Shown: positions 17,456-30,060 of the stretch, piece by piece
Position numbering within the stretch: the first letter of the stretch is position 1
Layout of the letters: each line of letters starts with the position of its first letter
Assembly (NCBI RefSeq): GCF_026627255.1
Contig: NZ_JAPNLM010000009.1
Coordinates: forward strand, 204,837-268,836
Length of the DNA: 64,000 bases
Direction of reading: 5' to 3'
From: Streptomyces antarcticus
Lineage (GTDB): Bacteria > Actinomycetota > Actinomycetes > Streptomycetales > Streptomycetaceae
Notes under the pieces: generated by a model
Database searches by the model: none
Seen by the model: the letters and a program-made list of their open reading frames with translations, nothing else
What the model was told of the DNA's origin: nothing
Translations under genes and position numbers: made by a program

Positions 17456-18597
17456 CGGGGGGTGGCGATGGCGGTGAAGGCCGCCTCGTGGGTCCGGCGG
17501 CGGGAGCGGTCGAGGGCGAACACCTCGCGGGTCACCGCGGCCAGCGCCGTCGCGGGGGCGTGCAGGTCGAGGCGGCTGGCCTCGGCGACCTGTTTGGCCC
17601 AGGCCTCGGGGACGGCGGCCTCGCCGCCCAGGGCCCCGGCGATGGCGCCCGCCATGGTGGCGGTGGAGTCGCAGTCGCGGCCGTAGTTGACGGCGCCGAG
17701 GACCGAGGCCTCGTACGCGCCGTCCGCGATCAGCAGCATGCCCAGCGCGACGGGGAGTTCCTCGATGGCGTGCAGCCGGGACGGGCGCCGGGCGCCCAGG
17801 GACGGCTTGCGGTAGTCCGGGCCCACCGAGTCGTACGGGGCGACCGCCGCCCGCAGCGGCACCAGGGCAGACTCGAAGTCCCGGTGCCGGGCGGCCACTT
17901 CGGCGACCGCCTCGATGGCCGCGCGGGTGCCGTCCTTGGCCAGGGCGAGGGCGGTGTCCACCACCGAGGCGGCGGTGGCGCCCGGCACGCACGCCGCCGC
18001 CACGGCCGCCGCGAACACGCCCGCCGCTTCCCGCCCGTAGGAGGACTGGTGCGCGCCGGCCACGTCCAGCGCCTCCGCGTAGGCCCCCTCCGGGTTGCCG
18101 GCGTTGACGATGCCGACCGGCGCCATGTACATCGCCGCGCCGCAGTTGACGATGTTGCCGCTGCCGGCCTCGCGCGGGTCGACGTGCGCGTAGTGCAGCC
18201 GGGTCACGATCCACTTCTCGGCGAGGAAGATCCGCTGCAACGGCAGTGCATCCGCCTCCAGTTCGGGGATCCAGCGGGGGTTCCCCATCAGGTCCGGGAC
18301 GAGGTGGTCGGCGACCGCGTAGGCGTCGAGGTGGTCGCGCACGGTCTCGTAGACCCGTACCAGCGCGTGCGTCATCAAGGTGTCGTCCGTGACGTGGCCG
18401 TCGCCCTTGTGGTACGGGGCGATGGGGCGCGCCGTGCGCCAGTCCTCGTACCAGGGGCCGACGATGCCGTGGACGCGGCCGCCGTGGCGTTCCGCGATCT
18501 GGTCCGGGGTCCAGCCCTCCACCGGGCCGCCGAGCGCGTCGCCGACGGCGGCTCCGACGAGGGCGCCGTGGGCCCGGTCCTCCAACGTGAGCGTCAT
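17452..18597 (-). CDS. ADP-ribosylglycohydrolase, paralog C (canonical)
   Basis: A 381-residue DraG/ARH-type hydrolase expected to cleave an N- or O-glycosidic bond to (ADP-)ribose using two divalent metals. Motifs are textbook: AHGALVGAAVGDALGGPVEGW, HVTDDTLMTHAL (first metal Asp pair, about residue 70), SGNIVNCGAAMYMAPVGIVNAG, and VNYGRDCDSTATMAGAIAGALGG (second metal Asp pair, about residue 320). The ATG at 18597 lies 7 bp after the stop of paralog B. Its stop overlaps paralog D (ATGA). Residues 225-260 carry an insertion (ALVPLRAAVAPYDSVGPDYRKPS). Substrate could be ADP-ribosylated protein, a nucleoside or another riboside. Sequence does not decide. Confidence 0.87.
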   Translation of the reverse strand: MTLTLEDRAHGALVGAAVGDALGGPVEGWTPDQIAERHGGRVHGIVGPWYEDWRTARPIAPYHKGDGHVTDDTLMTHALVRVYETVRDHLDAYAVADHLVPDLMGNPRWIPELEADALPLQRIFLAEKWIVTRLHYAHVDPREAGSGNIVNCGAAMYMAPVGIVNAGNPEGAYAEALDVAGAHQSSYGREAAGVFAAAVAAACVPGATAASVVDTALALAKDGTRAAIEAVAEVAARHRDFESALVPLRAAVAPYDSVGPDYRKPSLGARRPSRLHAIEELPVALGMLLIADGAYEASVLGAVNYGRDCDSTATMAGAIAGALGGEAAVPEAWAKQVAEASRLDLHAPATALAAVTREVFALDRSRRRTHEAAFTAIATPR

Positions 18598-18604
18598 GTC
18601 CGAA

Positions 18605-20548
18605 TCATCCTTTGGGTGAGGTGAGTTCCGTACGCGCGAGCAGCGCGGCGAGTTCGACGAGGTCGGTGCCGGCGAGGCGGGGGAGGGCGCAGCCGGAGAG
18701 GGTCCGGCAGGCCTCGCGCCAGGCGGCGGGGATCGAGTCGCCACCGCCGAGCGCGCCGGTGAGGGCGCCGGCGAGGGCGGGGGCGGAGTCCGCGACGCGG
18801 GACAGGCAGGCGGCGGTGGGGACGGCCTCGGCCACCCGGCCGCGGGCGGCGGTCGCGAGGGCGAGGGCGACGGGCACGGTCTCGGCGGCGGCGATCCCGT
18901 AGCTGTAGACGTGGTCCACGATCTCGTGTTCGAGGGTGGGGACGATGGCGAAGGCGCCGCCGTCGGCGCTGGTACGGAGGTGGGTGCGGGCGAGTCCGAC
19001 GGCGTGGCGGGCGTTGCGGCCGATCTCGGTGGACTCGGGGAGCTGGGCGAGGGCGGCCTCGACGGCGGCGTCGACGTCCGCGCCGGTGAGGGCGGTGGCG
19101 ATGGCGGCGGCCATCGCGCGGGCGCCGTGGACGCCGTCGCCGTCCTGGGTGTAGCGGGCGTCGAACTCGGCCAGGTCCGCGGCGGCGGCCGGGGAGCCGG
19201 GGTGGACGACGGCCAGGACGCAGGCACGGACGCAGGCTGCGTCGTCGAAGTAGTGCGGATTGTCGTGGCCGGTGGCGGGCGGGCGCAGGCCGGCGGCGAG
19301 GTTGCCCAGGCCGGCCCGGACGGAGATCCGGGCGCGGAGCGGGAGCACGGCGGATTCGACCTCGGGGGCGCGTTCCGCGGCCGCGGCGACCTCGGAGGCG
19401 AGGGCGTTCCACGCGAGGTCGATGGCGGCGCGCATGCGGCGGGAGCGGGAGAGGTCGCTGAGCAGGACCCCGGCGGCGGTGAGCACCGACTCGGCGGCGA
19501 AGGCCGCCCACTCGGCGTCGTCGCTGGGGCCCAGGCGCAGCGGCTCCGGGGGCTGGTTGAGGGCGATCGGGACGGGGAGGGTGGTGGTGGCGTTCTGCTC
19601 GGCGAAGGTGTCGAGCTCCCGGGTGAGGCGGCGGGTCCACTCGGGCATGCGGCTGGCGCGGTGGCGGGCGGCGGGCCAGCCGGCCGCGTCCCCGGCGGCG
19701 AGCCCGAGCAGCAGCCCCTCGATCCGCCGCCGGTCGACCGCGCCGCCGGTCGCGTCCGCGGGGGTACGGGGCTCCGGGCGGGGGAGTTCCGCGGCGGGCC
19801 CGGCCGGTCGCTCGGCGATCCGGACCCCGGCCGTACGGGGTGCTCGCGGCGCGGAGTCCGGTACGGGCGCGAGCCCCGCGGCGCCGGTACGGGGCTCCGG
19901 CCCGCCGCCCGGCCCCGGGATCCCCGGCGCGGCGGGGTCCGCCGGGGCGTCCCGCACTTCCGGGGTTTCCTGGGCGTACGGGCCGTCCTCGTACGGGCCG
20001 TCCTCGTACGGGCCGTCCTCGTACGGGCCGTCCTCGTACGGGCCGCCCCGCGCGGCCGGGGTGTCCGGGGCCGGGACGGCGCTGCTCGGCGGGGCGGCGG
20101 TCCGCGGAGCGGCGGCCGTCCAGCGCGGGGGAGCGGGGCGCGCGGTGCCGGGCTCGGGGGCGGCCGGGCCGCCGGAAGCCGGGTCCGGGGCTGCCGGATC
20201 GCGGGCCGGGGCCGTGGGGCGGGCGGCCGCCGGGTCCGGGGCCGTTGCGCTCGGGGCCTCCGGGGCAGGGGGAATCGTTGCGGGCGGGAGGGTAGCCGTC
20301 CCGGCCGGTGCCGTCGGACCCTCGGGAACGGGGGCCGAGGCTGTGGGGCCCGGTCTCGCGGCCGCCGGAGGCGCCGGTCTCGCGGGGGCCGGGGCCGTCG
20401 CGTCCGGGGGAGCCGGATCGGGCGGGCGGGCGGCCGTTCCGGCCGGGGCCACCGTGCGCGCGGGAGCGGGGGCCGGGGCCACGGGAGCCGGGTTCGCGGG
20501 AGCCGGCCGGGCCGTCGGGGGGTCCGGGGTGTACGGGGGCGGGGTCAT
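18605..20548 (-). CDS. ADP-ribosylglycohydrolase-fold protein, paralog B, long disordered N-terminus and degenerate metal site
   Basis: A 647-residue protein. Residues 1-275 are Pro/Ala-rich and low complexity, including four and a half copies of the pentapeptide GPYED. The DraG-like domain begins near residue 280 (RRRIEGLLLGLAAGDAAGWPA). The SDDAEW segment replaces TDDT. The C-terminal metal motif reads SRVADSAPALAGALTGALGG, where the first of the two expected Asp residues is Val. This suggests a catalytically weakened or scaffolding paralog. The ATG overlaps the stop of paralog A (ATGA), and paralog C starts 7 bp after its stop. The long Pro-rich arm has no recognisable domain. Confidence 0.75.
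   Translation of the reverse strand: MTPPPYTPDPPTARPAPANPAPVAPAPAPARTVAPAGTAARPPDPAPPDATAPAPARPAPPAAARPGPTASAPVPEGPTAPAGTATLPPATIPPAPEAPSATAPDPAAARPTAPARDPAAPDPASGGPAAPEPGTARPAPPRWTAAAPRTAAPPSSAVPAPDTPAARGGPYEDGPYEDGPYEDGPYEDGPYAQETPEVRDAPADPAAPGIPGPGGGPEPRTGAAGLAPVPDSAPRAPRTAGVRIAERPAGPAAELPRPEPRTPADATGGAVDRRRIEGLLLGLAAGDAAGWPAARHRASRMPEWTRRLTRELDTFAEQNATTTLPVPIALNQPPEPLRLGPSDDAEWAAFAAESVLTAAGVLLSDLSRSRRMRAAIDLAWNALASEVAAAAERAPEVESAVLPLRARISVRAGLGNLAAGLRPPATGHDNPHYFDDAACVRACVLAVVHPGSPAAAADLAEFDARYTQDGDGVHGARAMAAAIATALTGADVDAAVEAALAQLPESTEIGRNARHAVGLARTHLRTSADGGAFAIVPTLEHEIVDHVYSYGIAAAETVPVALALATAARGRVAEAVPTAACLSRVADSAPALAGALTGALGGGDSIPAAWREACRTLSGCALPRLAGTDLVELAALLARTELTSPKG
19976..20045. 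repeat. 15-bp in-frame tandem repeat encoding GPYED units
   Basis: GTACGGGCCGTCCTC is repeated exactly four times (19976-20035), followed by a 10-bp partial copy. Because the unit is 15 bp, copy-number changes would keep the frame. It encodes the pentapeptide array inside paralog B. The copies are identical at DNA level, so the expansion is recent or homogenised. Confidence 0.9.
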
Positions 20549-21531
20549 CGGGGCGTCTCGTATTCGGGGGTGAGGAGGTCCGCGATGTCCAGGACGTGGT
20601 AGCCCCGCATCGAGGGGAGGCAGCTGCCGCGGACCGGGCCGATGGCCGACGCCCAGGCGGCGGGGATCGCCGCGGCGCCCGACATCGCACCGGCGAGGGC
20701 GCCCGCCACGGCCGCCGTGGTGTCCGCGTCGCGCCCCATGTTCACGGCGGTCAGGACGGAGGAGGCGAAGTCGCCCCCGCACGCGGCGAACGCGCCGAAG
20801 GCCAGGCCGACGGCCTCCGGGGCCAGGTCCGTCCACGGGTAGCCGCCGATGACGACCGCCGAGCGCACCGCCCGTTCGCCGCGCGGGGCGGCGGTCACCG
20901 CGCGCCGCAGGGAGCGGGCCGTCCAGGAGTCGGAGGGGATGACCGACAGCGCCGCCGAGACCACCGAGGCCGGGGACCCGCCGGCCATGGCCGCCGCGAC
21001 GCCCGCCGCGACGGCCTGGCCGCCGTAGATGCCCTCGCCTTCGTGGCTCACGCAGCCGTCGATCGCGACGAGCCGCGCCGCCTCGGCCGGGCGGCCGGCC
21101 GCGAAGACCCCGAACGGGGCCGCGCGCATCGCCAGCCCGTCCGACCAGGCGTGCCGGTGCTGTGCGGAGATGGGGGCCGCGAGGCCCCGGCGGAGGTTCT
21201 CCAGCGTGCCGCGCTCCGAGAAGCCCGCGCCGCGGAAGGGGCCCTCGTCGAGGTCCGCGATCCAGTGGTGCCAGGCCCGCTCCACGTGGGAGACGGTGAG
21301 CGCCGTGCCGTGCCGGGCCAGCAGGAGCCCGGAGAAGATCGCGTACTCGGTGTCGTCCGTGCCCGCCGGGTCGTCCGACACGAAGCCTTCGATGCGGCCC
21401 CACTTGGCCCGGATCTCCGACGGCTTCATGTTCTCCGCGGGGGCGCCCAGCGCGTCACCCACCGCGAGTCCCAGAAGAGCACCCCTGGCCCGTTCGAGGA
21501 GGACCTGTGGATTGCATGCAATCAGCTCCAT
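20545..21531 (-). CDS. ADP-ribosylglycohydrolase, paralog A (first gene of the operon)
   Basis: A 328-residue DraG-family hydrolase with complete metal motifs: RARGALLGLAVGDALGAPAENMKP, GTDDTEYAIFSGLLLARHG (first site, about residue 57), LAMRAAPFGVFAAGRPAEAARL, and AVNMGRDADTTAAVAGALAGAM (second site, about residue 265). The ATG at 21531 follows GGAGAGG by about 6 bp. It is the first gene of a seven-gene operon running to 12809. Its stop overlaps the start of paralog B. It is divergent from the VIT1 gene. The association of an ADP-ribosylglycohydrolase with a PfkB kinase recalls yegU-yegV of E. coli, but the transporter and GntR partner of that set are absent. Confidence 0.87.
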   Translation of the reverse strand: MELIACNPQVLLERARGALLGLAVGDALGAPAENMKPSEIRAKWGRIEGFVSDDPAGTDDTEYAIFSGLLLARHGTALTVSHVERAWHHWIADLDEGPFRGAGFSERGTLENLRRGLAAPISAQHRHAWSDGLAMRAAPFGVFAAGRPAEAARLVAIDGCVSHEGEGIYGGQAVAAGVAAAMAGGSPASVVSAALSVIPSDSWTARSLRRAVTAAPRGERAVRSAVVIGGYPWTDLAPEAVGLAFGAFAACGGDFASSVLTAVNMGRDADTTAAVAGALAGAMSGAAAIPAAWASAIGPVRGSCLPSMRGYHVLDIADLLTPEYETPR

Positions 21532-21802
21532 GGCGCGCCTCTCCACTTGATGGGACTCATGATGAGCCCTTGGGGGATTTGTTCCATGACATGTGGTTTG
21601 TCGCCCGCTGCGAAACACCCCGCGCGCGCTCTCGTCACCCGGTCGCCGACCCGTAAAACCGCAGGTAAGTACGGCCTTCCTTGCTGGCGGGCGGCAAAAA
21701 TCGTGCGTAGGTTCGAGGCGATCAGGGGGAGTGGGTGTCCGCGCGTCGGCTGCGTGGCGGCTTCGCGTACCCACTCGCACAAAAGGGGAGAAAAGAGCCA
21801 CC
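21532..21802. promoter_or_regulatory. Divergent intergenic region, glycohydrolase operon / VIT1 gene
   Basis: A 271-bp region between two divergent genes with comparatively AT-rich stretches near 21580-21605. CTCATGATGAG (21556-21566) is a short perfect dyad just upstream of the glycohydrolase operon and could be an operator. TAGGTT (21708-21713) is a possible -10 for the VIT1 gene, but no good -35 pairs with it. A GGGGAGAAAAGAG ribosome site precedes the VIT1 ATG. Nothing else was recognised. Confidence 0.4.
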
Positions 21803-22534
21803 ATGTCCATCATCGACATCGAAGCACCGCTGCACACCGCCCACCGCGACAATCACACGCACCGTGACGTCAACGGCGGGTGGCTGCGCCCGGCGGTCTT
21901 CGGTGCGATGGACGGGCTGGTGTCCAACCTCGCCCTGATGACGGGCGTCGCCGGAGGCGCCGTCGCCCCGCACGTCGTGGTGATCACCGGGCTGGCGGGC
22001 CTCGCGGCCGGCGCGTTCTCGATGGCGGCCGGCGAGTACACCTCCGTCGCCTCGCAGCGCGAACTGGTCCTCGCGGAACTCGACGTGGAGCGCCAGCAGC
22101 TGCGCAAGCACCCCGTCGACGAGATGGAGGAGCTGGCGCAGCTCTACGCCTCGCGCGGCGTCGACCCCTCCCTCGCCCGCGAGGTCGCGATGCAGCTCTC
22201 CCGGGACCCGGAGCAGGCGCTGGAGATCCACGCGCGCGAGGAGCTCGGGATCGACCCCGAGGACCTGCCGTCGCCGATGGTCGCGGCGGTGTCCTCGTTC
22301 GGCTCCTTCGCCCTGGGTGCGCTGCTGCCCCTGCTCCCGTACCTGCTCGGGGCCGTGTCCCTGTGGCCGGCGGTGCTGCTCGCCCTGGTGGGGCTCTTCG
22401 CCTGCGGAGCGGTCGTCTCGCGGGTCACGGCCAGGTCCTGGTGGTACAGCGGACTGCGCCAGCTCGTCCTGGGTGGCGCGGCCGCGGGTGTGACGTACAT
22501 CCTGGGAACCTGGATCGGTGGAGCCATAGGCTGA
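21803..22534 (+). CDS. VIT1/CCC1-family metal transporter
   Basis: A 243-residue membrane protein of the vacuolar-iron-transporter (VIT1/CCC1) family, which moves Fe2+ or Mn2+ across membranes. Seen: the N-terminal motif NGGWLRPAVFGAMDGLVSNLALMTGVAGG (helix 1, about residues 24-50), AAGAFSMAAGEYTSVASQRE (helix 2 with metal-path Met and Glu), a cytoplasmic helical domain rich in Glu (LAELDVERQQLRKHPVDEMEELAQLYASRG) typical of the metal-binding region, and three C-terminal helices from residue 160. The ATG at 21803 has a purine-rich site upstream. Metal and direction cannot be fixed from sequence. Confidence 0.87.
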   Translation: MSIIDIEAPLHTAHRDNHTHRDVNGGWLRPAVFGAMDGLVSNLALMTGVAGGAVAPHVVVITGLAGLAAGAFSMAAGEYTSVASQRELVLAELDVERQQLRKHPVDEMEELAQLYASRGVDPSLAREVAMQLSRDPEQALEIHAREELGIDPEDLPSPMVAAVSSFGSFALGALLPLLPYLLGAVSLWPAVLLALVGLFACGAVVSRVTARSWWYSGLRQLVLGGAAAGVTYILGTWIGGAIG

Positions 22535-22580
22535 CCGCGCAGGGAGTGAGACACTATGCGGTACGCGGCATAAGTAGTTC

Positions 22581-22607
22581 GTTACTCGGCGGTTTCGATT
22601 CCGTGTC
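22581..22607 (-). promoter_or_regulatory. GlnR-box-like site upstream of gltB
   Basis: Read on the minus strand, the sequence is GACAC-n6-GAAAC-n6-GTAAC. The actinobacterial GlnR consensus, as I know it, is gTnAC-n6-GaAAC units repeated every 11 bp. Two units are exact (GAAAC, GTAAC) and the third is partial, all with 6-bp spacers. It lies about 270 bp before gltB, beyond a terminator, so it could act on gltB from a distance or on a transcript starting between it and the terminator. Confidence 0.5.
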
Positions 22608-22680
22608 CGCCGGGCATCACACCATGGCGTCCCCCCGGTTTCGCCGGGAGGCGCCCAGGGGCAACGATGCTCCTCGCGCC

Positions 22681-22737
22681 GGGACCTTCGGCCCGTGATC
22701 GCAAGCTGATTCGCCCGCGAAGGTCCCCTCTTTTCTG
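22681..22737 (+). terminator. Terminator or attenuator between VIT1 and gltB
   Basis: GGGACCTTCG (22681-22690) pairs with CGAAGGTCCC (22718-22727) over a 27-nt loop and is followed by CTCTTTTCT. This is an unusually good U-tract for this genome. Upstream bases 22630-22680 form further GC-rich stems. It either ends the VIT1 transcript or attenuates one reaching gltB. Confidence 0.7.
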
Positions 22738-22797
22738 CCACGTGCACTGTCCGCATGCTGGAATGGCATATCCGCTTCTCGGGATTGTCGTCATCAT

Positions 22798-22813
22798 GTA
22801 ATCTGCACGAAAT
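22798..22813 (+). promoter_or_regulatory. Second GlnR-like half-box close to gltB
   Basis: GTAAT-CTGCAC-GAAAT has the gTnAc-n6-GaAAc layout with one mismatch in each pentamer. It lies in the AT-rich segment 22795-22815, about 65-80 bp before the gltB ATG, where a promoter is expected. No convincing -35/-10 pair was found nearby. Confidence 0.4.
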
Positions 22814-22877
22814 TTCGCAGAGGGCCAACGTCGTCCCTCGGCTATGCACATATGCCACGACGACGACGGGAGAGCCG

Positions 22878-27504
<4,627 letters not shown>

Positions 27505-27512
<8 letters not shown>

Positions 27513-28965
27513 CCCGAAGGGCTTCCTCACCACAGCGCGCGAGACCGCCTGCACCCGTCCCGTGGCCGACCGCCTGGGGGACTGGAACGAGGTCTACGTT
27601 CCGGGCTCCCTGCTCCCGATCATCAGCAAGCAGGCCGGCCGCTGCATGGACTGCGGCATCCCGTTCTGCCACAACGGCTGTCCGCTCGGGAACCTGATCC
27701 CGGAGTGGAACGACTTCGCGTACCGCGAGGACTGGACGGCGGCGTCCGAGCGCCTGCACGCGACGAACAACTTCCCGGAGTTCACCGGGCGGCTGTGCCC
27801 GGCTCCGTGCGAGTCGGCGTGTGTGCTCGGCATCAACCAGCCGGCCGTCACCATCAAGAACGTCGAAGTCTCGATCATCGACCGGGCGTGGGACAACGGC
27901 AACGTCACCCCGCAGCCGCCCGAGCGGCTGTCGGGCAAGACGGCCGCCGTGATCGGCTCCGGTCCGGCGGGTCTCGCCGCGGCCCAGCAGCTGACCCGGG
28001 CCGGGCACACGGTCGTGGTGTACGAGCGCGCCGACCGCGTCGGCGGGCTGCTGCGCTACGGCATCCCCGAGTTCAAGATGGAGAAGGTGCACATCAACCG
28101 CCGCATCGAGCAGATGCGCGCTGAGGGCACCAAGTTCCGTACCGGCATCGAGGTCGGCCGCGACATCACCGCCACCGACCTGCGCAAGCGGTTCGACGCG
28201 GTGGTCATCGCGGCGGGCGCCACCGTCTCCCGCGACCTCCCGGTCCCGGGACGCGAGCTCAGCGGCATCCACTTCGCGATGGAGTACCTGCCGCTCGCGA
28301 ACAAGGTGCAGGAGGGCGACTTCATGGCGCCCCCCATCACGGCCGAGGGCAAGCACGTCGTCGTCATCGGCGGCGGCGACACCGGCGCGGACTGCGTGGG
28401 CACCGCCCACCGCCAGGGCGCGGCCTCGGTCACGCAGCTGGAGATCATGCCGCGCCCGTCCGAGGACCGGCCGGCCCACCAGCCGTGGCCGACGTTCCCC
28501 ATGCTGTACAAGGTCACCTCGGCCCACGAGGAGGGCGGCGAGCGGGTCTACTCCGTCTCCACCACCCACTTCGAGGGCGACGCGGACGGCAACGTCCAGT
28601 CCCTGCACCTCACCGAGGTGGAGTTCGTCGACGGCAAGCTCACCTCGAAGCCCGGCACCGAGCGCGTCCTCCCGGCGCAGCTCGTCACCCTGGCGATGGG
28701 CTTCACGGGCACCGACCAGGAGAACGGCCTGGTCCAGCAGTTCGGCCTGGCGCTGGACGCGCGCGGCAACATCGAGCGCGACGCCGCCTACGCGACCAAC
28801 GTCGACGGCGTCTTCGTCGCCGGCGACGCCGGCCGCGGCCAGTCGCTCATCGTGTGGGCCATCGCGGAGGGCCGCTCGGCCGCCCGCGGCGTGGACCGGT
28901 TCCTGACCGGCACCAGCGCCCTCCCGTACCCGGTCAAGCCGACGGACCGCTCCATCACCGTCTGA
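27505..28965 (+). CDS. gltD: Glutamate synthase small subunit GltD
   Basis: FAD- and NADPH-binding electron-input subunit that feeds GltB. The 486 residues include the N-terminal 4Fe-4S cysteine sets CMDCGIPFCHNGCPLGN and CPAPCESACVLGI. The FAD fold is VIGSGPAGLAAAQQLTRAGH (about residues 150-169). The NADPH fold is VVIGGGDTGADCVGTA (about residues 288-303). The closing FVAGDAGRGQSLIVWAIAEGR is the usual FAD-family end motif. It overlaps gltB by 8 bp, so translation is coupled. Two adjacent hairpins just after the stop end the transcript. Confidence 0.97.
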
Positions 28966-28976
28966 CCCCGCCCCAC

Positions 28977-29020
28977 CCCGGCGGCCCCCGGGCCGCCGGG
29001 CCCCCTCCGGCAACGGAGGG
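28977..29020 (+). terminator. Double-hairpin terminator after gltD
   Basis: CCCGGCGGCC (28977-28986) pairs with GGCCGCCGGG (28991-29000). Immediately after, CCCTCCG (29003-29009) pairs with CGGAGGG (29014-29020) around a GCAA loop. Both stems are perfect. Confidence 0.8.
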
Positions 29021-29025
29021 ACCCC

Positions 29026-29672
29026 TCATACGGTCCGTACAACGGTGTACGGAACTCTGACACCGCGCCCGCTATGTCCCCGACCAGGGATGGCGGGCGC
29101 TGTGGCGTTCCGGGCCTGTTCGGGGGTGAACTCGTACTGGAGCTCGTAGAGATGCCCGGCCTTCACCATGACGGTGACCTCGACCGGACGCTTGTCCACG
29201 TCGCACACGGCGCGCAGGATACGCAGCACGGGCAGGTCTCCCGGCAGCCGCAGCGCGGCGTACTGCTCCTGCGTCGCGATCCGCGCGGAGCTCCGGTCGG
29301 TCCTGTGCGCCGGCCGGAAGCCGAGCTCGGCGAGCAGGTCGGGGTGCCGCCCCGGATCCGGCGCGCCTCCGCCAGGGCGGTGCCGCGCGCGACATCGAAC
29401 GGGTGGTACGAACTCACCAGTCCGGCGGGTTCGCCGTCGAGGGTGATCAGCTGGTATCGGCGGACGGTGCGCTGTCGGTTCGGCCGTACGGTGATTGCCG
29501 ATCCGGCTCGGCCGATGACCAGCCCCTCGCTCTCCAGGAGCTGAACGGCCTTTCGGATCGTGGCGTTGGACGCGTCGAAGCGGTTCTTCAGCTGTGCGGT
29601 GGACTGCGGCTTCGCCCCGGGCGCGAGCCCTCCGCTCGTGATCTCGCCGCGCAGGTCGGCGGCAATGAGCAC
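29026..29672 (-). pseudogene. Frameshifted GntR-family regulator (GntR HTH + UTRA)
   Basis: The minus-strand frame from 29672 encodes a GntR winged helix: IAADLRGEITSGGLAPGAKPQSTAQLKNRF, then SNATIRKAVQLLESEGLVIGRAGSAITV. It runs into the effector domain as far as ARGTALAEARRIRGG. After that the frame turns to nonsense, while the natural continuation (HPDLLAELGFRPAHRTDRSS, ending YELQYEFTPEQARNATAPAIPG) is found in another frame that stops at 29026. One missing base near 29357, in a GGCGGC run, explains the break. It is either a true decay mutation or an assembly error. The start codon is uncertain (GTG at 29672 or upstream). It is convergent with gltD, and its surroundings are also decayed. 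Confidence 0.75.
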
Positions 29673-29718
29673 GTGGAGCGGGCGGGGGTCCGGTCCATCG
29701 GTTCTGGACCGCTCAAGG

Positions 29719-29949
29719 TCATCCGATCCTGATCTCGTACCGCAGCTGCTGGCGTCCGGCCGGCATGAGCATCAGATCCGCCTGGATCGCACGGTCCGAG
29801 CCGTGGGGCTGCGGGCTGTGGCTCGTTACTTCGGTCGCGGACGCGTTCGAGGTCCGGGACGAGGGGGTGGGCAAGACGGCCCGCGCGCTCTTCAGGTTGC
29901 CGCCGCCTGTGGACGGGCGGGTGGTGCCGGGGGGCCGACAGTGGGTCAC
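29719..29949 (-). CDS. Small hypothetical protein, possibly a remnant
   Basis: A 76-residue ORF with GTG start. Only the end looks protein-like: SDRAIQADLMLMPAGRQQLRYEIRIG, an amphipathic beta-hairpin-like stretch ending at 29719, 46 bp from the GntR pseudogene. The first 45 residues are Ser/Thr/Pro-rich and of low information. It may be the C-terminus of a once longer protein. I recognise no family. It lies between two clearly broken genes, which lowers the odds that it is functional. Confidence 0.35.
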   Translation of the reverse strand: MTHCRPPGTTRPSTGGGNLKSARAVLPTPSSRTSNASATEVTSHSPQPHGSDRAIQADLMLMPAGRQQLRYEIRIG

Positions 29950-30060
29950 GGGGCCGGGGCCGAGCGGGCCGTTACGCCCGCCTTGCGGAAGATGTGCGAC
30001 AGGTGGGCGTCGACCGTGCGGGGGCTGAGGTAGGGCCGCGCCGGCTTCTGCGTCGACCCT
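29946..30060 (-). pseudogene. C-terminal fragment of a LuxR-family regulator
   Basis: The minus strand encodes ARPYLSPRTVDAHLSHIFRK followed by AGVTAR, then a short tail and TGA at 29946-29948. This is the recognition helix and end of a LuxR-type HTH. The first HTH helix is already corrupted (GSTQKP), and nothing upstream continues the protein: the opposite strand holds another broken gene from about 30061. It is a truncated relic. Confidence 0.7.

Noticed and set aside
19976..20045. Regularly repeated 15-bp units as a possible CRISPR-like array
   Set aside because: The units are contiguous with no spacers, in frame within a coding region, and encode a pentapeptide array.
12809..21531. The glycohydrolase operon as a DarTG-type toxin-antitoxin or phage-defence island
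   Set aside because: No ADP-ribosyltransferase toxin, macrodomain or nuclease is present. The gene order recalls the Streptomyces core chromosome, and the partners are metabolic enzymes.
22630..22740. A metabolite riboswitch ahead of gltB
   Set aside because: The stems are GC-rich, but I could match none of the conserved cores of known riboswitch classes. A terminator is all that the sequence supports.
29026..29672. Programmed frameshifting in the GntR gene
   Set aside because: No slippery heptamer or stimulatory structure was seen at the break, and the neighbouring genes are decayed too. Mutation or sequencing error is simpler.
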